64,000 bases of DNA from Peptococcaceae bacterium BRH_c8a (GTDB lineage: Bacteria > Bacillota > Desulfotomaculia > Desulfotomaculales > Desulfallaceae), in contig LADP01000024.1 in assembly GCA_000961575.1 (NCBI GenBank), forward strand, positions 140,886 to 204,885. Direction: 5' to 3'. A program made the position numbers and the translations under genes. Within the stretch, counting starts at the first letter, position 1. Each line of letters starts with the position of its first letter. The notes beneath the pieces are model-generated. The model was not told the origin of the DNA and ran no database searches. It saw only the letters and a program-made list of their open reading frames with translations. Shown one piece after another: positions 21,901-29,586 of this stretch.

Positions 21901-23068
21901 GGGCATATCCGCGGATACCAGCATCCTGGCCCCGGGGCAGTGGGTCAGGGTTGTGCTTGACCCTTCTGCGGAAGTAATTCAAAGAGTGGATATTGCCGAA
22001 GTGGCCCGCGAAGGACAAGAAAGAATTAAGTCTATCGATAAGGCCCGCGGTAAACTGTACACCTCTTCCGGCGAGGAGTATGCTCTTCCAGGCCATTGCC
22101 TGGTAACCAAAAACGGTTACCCCGTTTCAGCGGACGATTTACAAGCTGGCGATAGAATCGATATTACAGTTTTACGCGGCGCTGAAGGATCCCGCGTGCT
22201 GGCCAGAGTAAAAGCTTATAACAATGCGACGGCCGAAGCAGTTGCCCTAAACGTTCATTCCACCATACCCTTTGACGATTTCTACCTGCTCAGTGGCCGA
22301 ACTTCGGCCGACAAGCTTTACGCCTGGCACGGGGACGGCAGTTATAACTGGGTAGAGTTGACCGATGATGGGGAGTTCTTTTACCCGGCTTACTTCGTAA
22401 ACGGCGAAGACATCCAACTGGTGGGAGTGGGCGGCGCAGACAAAGTGGTAACCGGTTTGCCGATTAAGCTTCCCGGCCGGGGTGGTTCTATATTTTCGGA
22501 TATTGATGGCCACTGGGCTGAAGCCGACATTACAAACCTTGCGTCCAAGGGGTTGTTATCCGGCTACGGGGACCGCACTTTCAGGCCGGGGCGCGACGTG
22601 TCCCGGGTGGAGTTCGCGGTCATGGTGGCCCGCTTGCTTGGTAAACAAGCTGATGGAGGGCCCGGCCTTAAATTTAAAGATGCCGGACAGATTCCGGATT
22701 GGGCGGTGCAGCCATTACGCGTGGTGGCCGGTTACGGCTTGGTATCTGGTTACGACGATGATACCTTCAGACCGCATGAACCCATTTCCAGGGTGGAAGC
22801 GGCGGCTATGCTGGTACGCACCGCAGGGATATTAAACATACCCGCAGACGGCAGTGAAAACAAGGCGGCCTACCGGGATAATAATAATATCCCCCTGTGG
22901 GCGCGGCAGGACGTTATATTGGCCGGCCGATCCGGCCTGCTGGTGGGCAAGCCCAACAACCTGTTTAAACCCGCAGACAACATAACTCGAGCCGAAACTG
23001 CTGTAGTTATGCAAAGACTACTGGATTTGGCCGTACAATACAACAAACAAGCCCTAACCGCAAACTAA
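18908..23068 (+). CDS. SLH-anchored subtilisin-like serine protease
   Basis: 1386 residues. Order: signal/anchor helix (about 5-26); a region of about 180 residues with two inhibitor-like propeptide features (FVKSIGTYAP, VLHLEKY); an S8 peptidase domain with triad Asp246 (GIADSGLDTG), His289 (GHGTHMAG) and Ser476 (GTSMASAITGG) and oxyanion Asn in GAGNSGPQ; a proprotein-convertase-like beta domain (about 560-660); about 500 residues of unassigned beta repeats; and three C-terminal SLH units (about 1197-1245, 1256-1305, 1322-1370) that should bind pyruvylated wall polymer. ATG after AGAGGTG. Probably a surface protease displayed in the S-layer; substrate unknown. Confidence 0.9.
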   Translation: MINKKPLILLAGLLFITAFFGVWWLFAENKMPVEQDAGNGTPGYKNSGNDSNNQVPETSDHNLYTVELTHLLNDQERTALLKLVDWAGEYDGNTLPVRADSEQAAALENLPFVKSIGTYAPATKIAGDISAKNNKDGDDTSSRVEIVVTLVSPGDNIEFVHLVDSLGGSVAGDITEQGRYLKAEVPADAVDKLAASPLVLHLEKYHQPELLNDRAKDITGASPLAIPSFFTQTGLTGRGVMVGIADSGLDTGEIGDLHPDLRNQTGKTPRVVMLQSWAGVDEPADTIGHGTHMAGTIAGSGAASDGKYAGVAPESMLYFQGIVDQNNNPAPPLDLSRLYLPAYEAGVRVHVNGWGRNNNLYSSASAQIDEFVRRHPDFLPIFGAGNSGPQDGTLTAEANSKNALVVGASLSPRPAFDNDGGNTRQAAEFSSRGPAADGRIKPDLIAPGTSIISTSSSLVDGSLPGRPEYNRMQGTSMASAITGGAAALLKEYLEKHTEYGTASAALLKAALINGARAPQDEPHQAGFGVLDIGSTVLALEKGMFNIKEEKTGLRNGESSSLTFEVTEPEAPVKITLVWTDPAAAPGSGRTLVNNLDLAVVDPNGERLLGNDFSNSGQPDTINNVEQIVIPEPVAGTYRVEVYGRSIKGLGSASRSVARQDFALVYGQQPSRQVLEAVEDDIFVLNNGNLLNKPQNLLTARDGALTDEEPQPGADLYFAYPPDGPAEALAVGNSWQASGIKVLMAEDGPLLVRINRQYREGGYFVDNNKGNKVEFNGDIIDNAAGILPGSSVTAAVNPQTQTLWQVKATSREETGVVGKYDVDKREILLLGTDEPYEIAPEAALAFNDSVTGDPGDLPFGAPVNAGFEHILPGMPVKLTLGPDGSAYHVSVERQVLVGTVASVDALHTKITLSSGKSYTLLADSIKIDGRESTLRQLQTGEFVMGVLVPGSQNVLNLNVYSNTFYGRVDFAGQDDLYLVNHQNTNHIFAMNPETEIYRWGISADTSILAPGQWVRVVLDPSAEVIQRVDIAEVAREGQERIKSIDKARGKLYTSSGEEYALPGHCLVTKNGYPVSADDLQAGDRIDITVLRGAEGSRVLARVKAYNNATAEAVALNVHSTIPFDDFYLLSGRTSADKLYAWHGDGSYNWVELTDDGEFFYPAYFVNGEDIQLVGVGGADKVVTGLPIKLPGRGGSIFSDIDGHWAEADITNLASKGLLSGYGDRTFRPGRDVSRVEFAVMVARLLGKQADGGPGLKFKDAGQIPDWAVQPLRVVAGYGLVSGYDDDTFRPHEPISRVEAAAMLVRTAGILNIPADGSENKAAYRDNNNIPLWARQDVILAGRSGLLVGKPNNLFKPADNITRAETAVVMQRLLDLAVQYNKQALTAN

Positions 23069-23097
23069 ACTTTAACAACAAAAAAAACGTTAGGCTG

Positions 23098-23160
23098 GCA
23101 AGAAAAGGGGACAGGCAACTTTTTCGCTTTTTGAAAAAGTTGCCTGTCCCCTTTTCTTGC
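23098..23160. repeat. Intergenic palindrome, family B copy 3
   Basis: Perfect 27-base arms, 23098-23124 (with GGGGACAGGCAAC) and 23134-23160, around the 9-base loop CGCTTTTTG. It lies in the short space between two convergent genes with A/T runs on both sides, so it can serve as a bidirectional terminator. Confidence 0.93.
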
Positions 23161-23181
23161 TCTTTTTTCAATTCACCAAAT

Positions 23182-24243
23182 CTATTTCTCCAGCCATACC
23201 ACAATTTTATGGGTAACAATATCTTTTTCCCAGGCTTCTAGATTTTTTACAATACTATTCATTTCGGCCTCAATGGCTTGCTTTTCTTCCGTTTCACTCG
23301 CATCCATCAACTGCGCTCGTAGAGACTGATACCTTTCCACCTGCTGGTTATACTGCCCGCTAATGTCCTTGTCGGAACCGTCCATTGCGGTTACCTGTCC
23401 CAGAACACCAAGCTCATTCATTAACGGTTCAGCGTCATCCTGGTTGGTCAGTAGTTCAAACACTTCTCTGCTGCCGTTTACCGCAACTATGGAATCTCTT
23501 TGCCCCAGCTGCACCGTATACTTGCTGGTTATGCTGGACAAGTTGTCTTGGGCAACAACGGTTTCCGCAACATTTATCCTAACCAAGGTACTGTGGATAA
23601 CTCGTTCTTTATCGGTATTTAGCAGGGCGACCATGGTGGCGTCCGTCTCCGCAGCGTTGTTATCTTTGGTTGAATTGTCTTGCTCCGAATGGTTATTGCC
23701 GTCGGTACCCGGCTCAGCTTTGGGGAAATCCGTATCCGGTTCGGCATTGGGTTCCTCATTCCCTGTTGCCCCCGGACTGCCCGTACCTTGTGCAGGGTCA
23801 TTATTGTCCGGTAAAGGAACGGCTACTTCATGGCCATTATTAGCTGGTTCAAAGGCGGGATTTTTGTCGTTACCCGCTAAATTCGTCTTGTTTAGAATAT
23901 CGGTTTGCATAACCGCTGCAATACTGCCGCATGCTATTAGGATTATAGCTGCGGCTGCAACTATGCCGCGCCTCCAAGCCATAGGAAACATCAGTACCCG
24001 CGGTTTTTCATTCCGGGTTATTTGTTCCATTACACCCGCTGTCAAACCGGGCGGTGCATTAATAGCTACCGCTTCATCGCGCAGTGAAATGCGCACCTCT
24101 TCCCAAAGGGCCAATTCTTCCCTACAGCGAGGACACGTTTGTACATGCCTTTCCATTTCGGCGGCCTCTGCGGGGCCCAGTTCGCCGTCAAGCCAGGCGT
24201 ACAGGGTATTCATCCTGTTGTCACAGTTCATATGGTTCACCAC
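23182..24243 (-). CDS. Anti-sigma factor with zinc finger and DUF4349-like sensor
   Basis: 353 residues. The N-terminal anti-sigma zinc-finger domain has His33-x3-Cys37-x2-Cys40 (HVQTCPRC). One membrane helix (about 90-112, GIVAAAAIILIACGSIAAVM) is followed by a low-complexity Asn/Glu/Asp/Pro linker and then an extracytoplasmic region (about 205-353) with a coiled coil (YNQQVERYQSLRAQLMDASE) like DUF4349. It should hold the ECF sigma factor at the membrane until a surface signal releases it. It starts five bases after the sigma gene stops, so translation is coupled. GTG 24243 and ATG 24231 are both possible starts. Confidence 0.88.
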   Translation of the reverse strand: MVNHMNCDNRMNTLYAWLDGELGPAEAAEMERHVQTCPRCREELALWEEVRISLRDEAVAINAPPGLTAGVMEQITRNEKPRVLMFPMAWRRGIVAAAAIILIACGSIAAVMQTDILNKTNLAGNDKNPAFEPANNGHEVAVPLPDNNDPAQGTGSPGATGNEEPNAEPDTDFPKAEPGTDGNNHSEQDNSTKDNNAAETDATMVALLNTDKERVIHSTLVRINVAETVVAQDNLSSITSKYTVQLGQRDSIVAVNGSREVFELLTNQDDAEPLMNELGVLGQVTAMDGSDKDISGQYNQQVERYQSLRAQLMDASETEEKQAIEAEMNSIVKNLEAWEKDIVTHKIVVWLEK

Positions 24244-24248
24244 CAGGG

Positions 24249-24854
24249 TTAATTTCTGTTGCCGTAAGGAAGATTGATGCTTCCGGCCCGGGCCTGCAGG
24301 GTAATCTTTTCTTTCAGCTGCTGGCGCGCCCGGTTAATTCTAGATTTAACGGTGCCCAGGGAACAATTCATAATGCCGGCAATCTCGTCATAGTTGTAAC
24401 CCTGCATTTCTCTTAACACCAGCACCGTTCTGTGCTCTTGAGATAATTCTTTGAAAGCGGTTTTGACCAGGCTGTTGAACTCCCAGCGCTCCACCGCCTC
24501 TTCCGGTGTCTCGTTATCCGAGGCCACCTCCATGGTTAACTCGCCGCCGTCATTGGTTTTAATGTTGGCATCCAGGGATATTTCGTTTTTTCTGCGGCGT
24601 TTGATATTGATCCATTGATTAACCGTTATGCGGTGTAGCCAGGTTCCGAAGTCGGCCTCTTTGCGAAAGCCGTGCATCGACTTATATGCCCTTACAAAAG
24701 CTTCCTGAGCCAGATCCTGGGCGTCGTAATGGCTGTTGGTAAGCTGGTAGCACAGGGCGTATACCCTGTTTTGGTATATTTCCACCAACTGCCCAAAAGC
24801 AGTGGTATCTCCATGTTGTGATTTTTCAACCAGCAACCTAGTGTCTGCGTCCAA
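24249..24854 (-). CDS. ECF sigma factor (SigW/RpoE-like)
   Basis: 201 residues with region 2 (YQNRVYALCYQLTNSHYDAQ DLAQEAF, then FRKEADFGTWLHRI) and region 4 (LSQEHRTVLVLREMQGYNYD followed by the helix-turn-helix EIAGIMNCSLGTVKSRINRA). It directs RNA polymerase to stress or envelope promoters. TTG start; no AUG is in frame nearby. The gene is first of a two-gene operon with its anti-sigma factor. Just upstream is GGAACTT-N16-GTCTAA, the classic ECF/sigma-E promoter form, which points to autoregulation. Confidence 0.93.
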   Translation of the reverse strand: MDADTRLLVEKSQHGDTTAFGQLVEIYQNRVYALCYQLTNSHYDAQDLAQEAFVRAYKSMHGFRKEADFGTWLHRITVNQWINIKRRRKNEISLDANIKTNDGGELTMEVASDNETPEEAVERWEFNSLVKTAFKELSQEHRTVLVLREMQGYNYDEIAGIMNCSLGTVKSRINRARQQLKEKITLQARAGSINLPYGNRN

Positions 24855-24893
24855 GGGAAGACATTCCTTCCATGCCTCCGCTCCGGTTATGTA

Positions 24894-24922
24894 TTAGACA
24901 ACAATTAATAAACGAAAGTTCC
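24894..24922 (-). promoter_or_regulatory. ECF promoter of the sigma/anti-sigma operon
   Basis: Read on the reverse strand: GGAACTT (24922-24916), 16 bases, GTCTAA (24899-24894). Both boxes match the RpoE-type ECF consensus. The start of transcription would be about 30 bases before the sigma gene's start codon. The same two boxes with the same spacing occur on the other strand at 25074-25102. Confidence 0.75.
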
Positions 24923-25073
24923 GGAGTGTGGCAGAATTTTTCTTTTTTTTCTTTTCTATTGAAATAGAAATATTTTATATGGTTAACTAATCGGCTCCTT
25001 ATAATTTACTTCAAATCAGTCCCAGTTTCAAATGGATATATATTATAGAAGCAAAAAAAAATTTCTTAAGCAA

Positions 25074-25102
25074 GGAACTTTTGCCGGAACTGTTGTGTCT
25101 AA
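25074..25102 (+). promoter_or_regulatory. ECF promoter upstream of the 720-residue surface protein
   Basis: GGAACTT (25074-25080), 16 bases, GTCTAA (25097-25102), identical in boxes and spacing to the sigma operon promoter. It points to the gene at 25368 and would give a leader of about 260 bases, in which I see no riboswitch or convincing gene. A short TTG frame (25081-25263) in the leader looks like chance. Confidence 0.7.
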
Positions 25103-25367
25103 TTAACCAGGTGGAACATGATGGTTCATTTGCCCGAAACGAAAAAGTGTGCATTTTAAAACCAAATAGCAGGACATTTGGCGCTAAATGTAGAAACTAC
25201 ACTTTTTACCGGGTGTTGAGCCAATCGGGTTTTACTGGTACGACACCTAAGAAACCAATATAGCAACTAATTAATTAAAGGGGGGATGTGTAACCGGAGG
25301 TACTTACTGGTTCCACTAATCTTCACAAACAGGGCACAAGCCCAAAAAACTCAAGGAGGAAAAGGAT

Positions 25368-27530
25368 TTGAGAAAAGCACGCAATAAGAAACTATCTCTT
25401 TTAATCGCTCTCGTATTTGCCTTTACCGTAATTTTCCCGGTAGGCGCAGTATTCGCGGCCAGTGAGCCAACTGTTTCGTATACTACTACGACAGTTACGG
25501 ATGGCCCTGATCAGACTTTGGGTTATATCAAGATTGACAACGACGACATGAGCACAATCGACGTAGTTTATATGGATATAACTTTACCCAGTGATGTAGA
25601 CTTTGACGCTGGTTTTGATCCCGTTAACTTGTTTGCATCTGCCGTAGCTGATGGTTTCGTTGTTACTAAAACAGATGGCGACGCAGATGAAGTTTCAGTC
25701 GAAATTGCTAACCCGAGTAAACTAAATAAAGACTTATTTATTAGTTTCCAAAACTGCATAACTATTGACAAGTCTGCCGACGATGACATTCTAGTTAAAA
25801 TCGATGCAGCCGCAACTAGCACTTACGGTGGAACCGCTTGGGAGATCGACAACAAGGAATACAAGCTAGCTTCTCAGGCAACTGGTGACATCACTGCAAG
25901 TGCCGGTTCACCTGAAAGCATTAAGTTTGGTGACGATAAGGAAATTGCTAAGATTACCATTGAAGAAGCATATGCCGGACAATTAAAGAAAGCTGTTGGC
26001 GAAGCGAAAGCAGATACTATCACCCTTGAGTTACCTTCTGACGATTTTGCGTGGATTGACCCTGCGGAACTAGACGATGAAGGTGATACAAAAATAGCAA
26101 TCACTACTAAGTGGGGGTTAGAAGTTAGTGCCACTTACGGCGGTGATAAAGCTGATGATAAGCAACAGTTAGTGCTGACAATTGACCAGTCTTCATCTCA
26201 ATTTGCCGGTGAGATTGAAATCGAAGGTTTAATTATGGTTTATCCCAGCGCTCCTGAAGGGGATGTTGATGTAAGTGTTACATCCTCTAACAAAAAATTC
26301 GAAGACGTTGACCTTACTGTAGCCGTTATTGGTGATAGTGACGTAACCGTTACTGCCGATGAAGATACCAACATGGAAGAATACATGCGTAAACTGAACA
26401 CTGGTGTACTTTGGGAAATTACTTTGGAGTCTAGCGGGACATTTGCCGAGGGTGATGATCTTGTCCTGACTCTGCCCAACGGATTTGAGTTTACAAATAC
26501 CATGGACGACATAAGCGAAGACTTTGGTGGCGATGTAACAAATAGGGGCCTGTATGATAGCAATAAGAGTATCTGGCTCCTGGTTGGAGACGTAGATGAT
26601 GAAATCGTCATTGATGGCCTGGAAGTTGCTGCCCTTCCTGACGCAGAATACGGTGACATTGAAGTTGAAATCAGCGGTGATGTGGTAGAAACTACCGTTA
26701 TAGCTGGTTATGTTAAGCCTGCTGTGACCATCGAAGTTGATAAAGCTTCTGTGGAAGTTGGTCTGGCTGAAGTTGCTGGTGACATAGTGCTCACCGAAAC
26801 TGATAAAGATGCTCTTTCCAACAAAATGGTTATCTTCGCCGATTTACCTTCCGGTGTGGAGTTTGCCAGCACCCCGACTGTTTTTGTAAACGACGATGAG
26901 GTCGATGAAGTAAAAGTTGGACCTAAGAAATCAGATTCTGATGATAGTTGGGATGATGATGTTCTTAGGATACAACTTAGCGAATTGAGCAATTCTAGGA
27001 TTGATACAATTACAATCACCGATATCGAGTACGCAATTGACAATCGTTATACTGATGGCGACGAGATTGCAATTTCCATCGGTGGTGTGGACGAAGAAGA
27101 TAATATTAACATGTTGAAAAAGGATGATTTCAAAGACGAGTACAACGATGCTCTGGTTAAGGTAGTCAACGCTGCTGTCGGTGACAAAGACGTTATTACC
27201 GCTACCTTCACCGTTGGTAACGAGGGCGTAGCCATCATGAACGGCCGCACCCTGGTACAAGTTAACACCCTGTGCGACGTACTTGGCCTGCAGAAGAGCT
27301 GGGATGCTGCCAGCAAGACCGCGTACTTCGTGAAGGACGGCAAAGTAGTGGCCTTCCCGATGGGCGAAAACGCCATCTACATCAACGGCGTTAAGCTTCC
27401 GGTTGACCAAGGCGGCGTAATCATCAACGATTACACCTACGCAACCCTGCGCGGCATTCAAGCTGCGTTCGGCGGCGAGCTGACTTGGGACGCTGAAACC
27501 AAGACTGCTAGCTTCAAGTTCGAAAAGTAA
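25368..27530 (+). CDS. Acidic S-layer-like surface protein with stalk domain
   Basis: 720 residues. TTG start after AAGGAGGAAAAGG. A clear signal peptide (KKLSLLIALVFAFTVIFPVG, cut near VFA-A). The mature protein is very acidic, rich in Asp, Val and Thr, and beta-predicted, with several 150-residue stretches that look alike (for example ITLELPSDDF, LVLTLPNGFEFTN, MVIFADLPSGVEFAS). The last 105 residues are a copper-amine-oxidase-N-like unit (NGRTLVQVNTLCDVLGLQ, YATLRGIQAAFGGELTWD). Composition and strong expression signals suggest an abundant wall or S-layer protein, controlled by the neighbouring ECF sigma factor. The 3' end of the gene is visibly richer in G/C third positions than the rest. 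Confidence 0.78.
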   Translation: MRKARNKKLSLLIALVFAFTVIFPVGAVFAASEPTVSYTTTTVTDGPDQTLGYIKIDNDDMSTIDVVYMDITLPSDVDFDAGFDPVNLFASAVADGFVVTKTDGDADEVSVEIANPSKLNKDLFISFQNCITIDKSADDDILVKIDAAATSTYGGTAWEIDNKEYKLASQATGDITASAGSPESIKFGDDKEIAKITIEEAYAGQLKKAVGEAKADTITLELPSDDFAWIDPAELDDEGDTKIAITTKWGLEVSATYGGDKADDKQQLVLTIDQSSSQFAGEIEIEGLIMVYPSAPEGDVDVSVTSSNKKFEDVDLTVAVIGDSDVTVTADEDTNMEEYMRKLNTGVLWEITLESSGTFAEGDDLVLTLPNGFEFTNTMDDISEDFGGDVTNRGLYDSNKSIWLLVGDVDDEIVIDGLEVAALPDAEYGDIEVEISGDVVETTVIAGYVKPAVTIEVDKASVEVGLAEVAGDIVLTETDKDALSNKMVIFADLPSGVEFASTPTVFVNDDEVDEVKVGPKKSDSDDSWDDDVLRIQLSELSNSRIDTITITDIEYAIDNRYTDGDEIAISIGGVDEEDNINMLKKDDFKDEYNDALVKVVNAAVGDKDVITATFTVGNEGVAIMNGRTLVQVNTLCDVLGLQKSWDAASKTAYFVKDGKVVAFPMGENAIYINGVKLPVDQGGVIINDYTYATLRGIQAAFGGELTWDAETKTASFKFEK

Positions 27531-27542
27531 TCAACTGCAAGT

Positions 27543-27577
27543 AAAAAAACCCGGGTTTTCGAACCCGGGTTTTTTTC
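27543..27577 (+). terminator. Rho-independent terminator
   Basis: AACCCGGGTT, TTCG loop, AACCCGGGTT with A7 before and T7 after. A textbook, symmetric terminator 13 bases after the surface-protein stop. Confidence 0.96.
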
Positions 27578-27639
27578 TACCCTTTAGGCCAATCTACTTT
27601 GTATTATTTATCCTTTTTGCAGAGAAATAAATAATGGTA

Positions 27640-27668
27640 TTGACTGCAGGTTGGGACCAAATTATACT
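27640..27668 (+). promoter_or_regulatory. Sigma-A promoter of the TolC-like gene
   Basis: TTGACT (27640-27645), 17-base spacer, TATACT (27663-27668): five of six matches in each box to the housekeeping consensus. About 40 bases before the start codon of the next gene. Confidence 0.75.
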
Positions 27669-27709
27669 TTACTTGGTAAACAATTAAGCAGTTTAAGGAG
27701 ATGTTTTTA

Positions 27710-28765
27710 ATGCGCAAGCTGTTAAGTGGAATATTAATTATGCTTCTAGTTATCTGCTTTGCTCCCGCAGCAGCCCTGGCCGAGGATCAGGCACAGGAAG
27801 AACAAATGGAGCTGTCTCTTGAAGATGCCGTCAAACGAGCGCTTGGCTTTAGCAACGCTGTTGAAAAAGCCTGGCTCGACATTGATAAGGCAGATGATAG
27901 CCGTATCCCATTGGCGGAGGGTTATTACTCTACACCAGGCTTTGAGTCGGTGATACTGGCTGGCGAAAGCGCCAGCTTTGACTATGACAAGGCCAATAAG
28001 AACCTTGGCCTAACCCGGGATCAGGTAACCTTAAACACTTATGATAAATACTTCGATTCTCTGCGCAAACAAAAAGAACTGGAAATAAAAGAGTTGGCCT
28101 TGGGATACTCCGGTAAAGAATTGGAAGCCGCCAAGGCCTTGCACAGCGTTGGTATGCTAAACCGGATTGGGTTGGACGGCATGGAAACCAAGGTACTAGC
28201 GGCTCAAAACGAATATAATGCTGCCGGGGCTGAATTGGAAAACGCTTTTGTGTCGTTTAACCAAATGCTGGGATTTAAAGAGGACACCCGTCCGCTGCTG
28301 ATTACAGTACCGGAATTTGCACCCTGGGAAAAAGACCTGCAGATGCATATAAGCACTGTTTTGCACGAAAGCCCCATGCTGTGGACCGCCAGTGAAGCCG
28401 CCGACTTTATGGAAAGCATTGCCAACATTGGCGCCATTGATTCGATAACCGAAGAAGATGCCAAGAAGGCCAAACTGGACGCTACTGATGCCCGGGATGC
28501 CACCCGTTTAATGGTTCGCTCCTTGCACAGTGCAGTTAAAAAAATGGAAGACGGCTATGCAGCTGCCGAGCAGGGCGTAAAGATGGCTCAAGAAACCCTG
28601 CGGATTACGGAACTTAAAAACGAGCTTGGCATGGCCACAAAAACTGAGGTTTTAGAAGCGCAGTTGGCACTGGCCTCGGCCGAACAGGGTTTATTTGATC
28701 TGGTATGCCAGCATGAATTTATGAAGAAAGTTTTGGAGACACCGTGGGCTTACAGTGGAAACTAG
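27710..28765 (+). CDS. TolC/OEP-family-like secreted helical protein
   Basis: 351 residues from ATG 27710; an ATG at 27701 directly abuts the AAGGAG and is too close to it to be used. Signal peptide LLSGILIMLLVICFAPAAALA. The mature part is almost all alpha-helix, opening with LSLEDAVKRALGFSNAVEKA and ending with long heptad-rich helices (EQGVKMAQETLRITELKNEL), the pattern of the OEP/TolC family. At about 330 residues it is shorter than true TolC (about 430-490) and no outer-membrane strands are obvious. It stands before a MarR-adaptor-RND set. In a host with no expected outer membrane it may work as a wall-side extension of a pump or have another role. Confidence 0.65.
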   Translation: MRKLLSGILIMLLVICFAPAAALAEDQAQEEQMELSLEDAVKRALGFSNAVEKAWLDIDKADDSRIPLAEGYYSTPGFESVILAGESASFDYDKANKNLGLTRDQVTLNTYDKYFDSLRKQKELEIKELALGYSGKELEAAKALHSVGMLNRIGLDGMETKVLAAQNEYNAAGAELENAFVSFNQMLGFKEDTRPLLITVPEFAPWEKDLQMHISTVLHESPMLWTASEAADFMESIANIGAIDSITEEDAKKAKLDATDARDATRLMVRSLHSAVKKMEDGYAAAEQGVKMAQETLRITELKNELGMATKTEVLEAQLALASAEQGLFDLVCQHEFMKKVLETPWAYSGN

Positions 28766-28820
28766 TAACGTATACTAACGAATTAAGTTATTGATAATTA
28801 GATTGCAATTTTGGATTTAG

Positions 28821-28863
28821 GCACAGCTCGGGCCGGTATAACTTTGCCTGGCTGTGTTTTTTG
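28821..28863 (+). terminator. Terminator of the TolC-like gene
   Basis: GCACAGC (28821-28827) pairs with GCTGTGT (28851-28857), with an extra partial stem inside the loop, followed by TTTTTTGC. Confidence 0.75.
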
Positions 28864-28873
28864 CTTCGCATGG

Positions 28874-28902
28874 TTGACAATTTTTACCGAGCACAATAAA
28901 CT
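28874..28902 (+). promoter_or_regulatory. Sigma-A promoter of the marR-type operon
   Basis: TTGACA (28874-28879), 17 bases, TAAACT (28897-28902). TTAACGTGATTAA begins right after the minus-10 box and is near-palindromic; it may be the MarR operator, as these regulators usually repress their own operon. Confidence 0.75.
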
Positions 28903-28997
28903 TAACGTGATTAACATTTAACCATATGAAGCAATACATATTATGTTTGCATAGCTACCTCGTATAACTTTACCCTGTACATAAAGGAGAGATTCTG

Positions 28998-29465
28998 TTG
29001 AACCAGGACCTGCTAACCCTCTACCTGGATAAACTAGACGAAATGATGCCTCACATGGTGCGCCGGATGCACCAGGAAATGACCCAGGCCCTGGCGGACG
29101 GAATTACCGGCAACCAGTTTTTTGTCATGAAAATGATGGCTGACCGTGGTCGGATGACCGTAAGCGAAGTGGCGGAAGGTTTTAATGTCTCGCTAAGTGC
29201 GGTTACATCCCTGGTGGATCGCTTGTGCAAAGTGGAGATGATTCAGCGCCGCCGTTCCGAGGATGACCGCCGGGTGGTGTGGCTTGAACTGACGGAACAG
29301 GGCCGGGACATGGTTTTTACTTGTCAGGCTAGCCGTAGACGCGTTATGCAACGCTATCTGGGGCAATTGGAGGAAGGTGAGTTAAAATTTATGATTGCGA
29401 TATATGAAAAAATAATTTCGATGATGCTTCGTGAGGAGCAAGGGCAGGTGAGCGAAGAAAGGTAA
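28998..29465 (+). CDS. MarR-family transcriptional regulator
   Basis: 155 residues with a winged helix-turn-helix: recognition region TVSEVAEGFNVSLSAVTSLVDRL (about 55-77) and the MarR wing RRSEDDRRVVWLELTEQG (about 85-102). N- and C-terminal helices form the dimer. TTG start after AAAGGAGAG. These proteins sense small phenolic or drug-like ligands and usually repress an adjacent efflux operon; the adaptor and RND pump that follow are the obvious targets. Ligand unknown. Confidence 0.92.
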   Translation: MNQDLLTLYLDKLDEMMPHMVRRMHQEMTQALADGITGNQFFVMKMMADRGRMTVSEVAEGFNVSLSAVTSLVDRLCKVEMIQRRRSEDDRRVVWLELTEQGRDMVFTCQASRRRVMQRYLGQLEEGELKFMIAIYEKIISMMLREEQGQVSEER

Positions 29466-29586
29466 TTTTTGGAGTAAAAATAACATAGTAATACTTTGAA
29501 ACTTAAAGGTTGCGGCTTTAAATGGTACCGGCAGCACTCAAGCGTGTGTAATAAAAAAGCCGGCGTTTTAAAAGGGGGAGATTACA

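Noticed and set aside
23363..24277. Long forward-strand frame (304 codons)
   Set aside because: It lies entirely antisense to the anti-sigma factor gene, has no ribosome site and its Ser/Leu-rich product has no domain features.
25081..25263. 60-codon TTG frame in the leader of the surface protein
   Set aside because: Its start codon lies inside the ECF promoter spacer, upstream of the expected transcript start, so it cannot be translated from that transcript.
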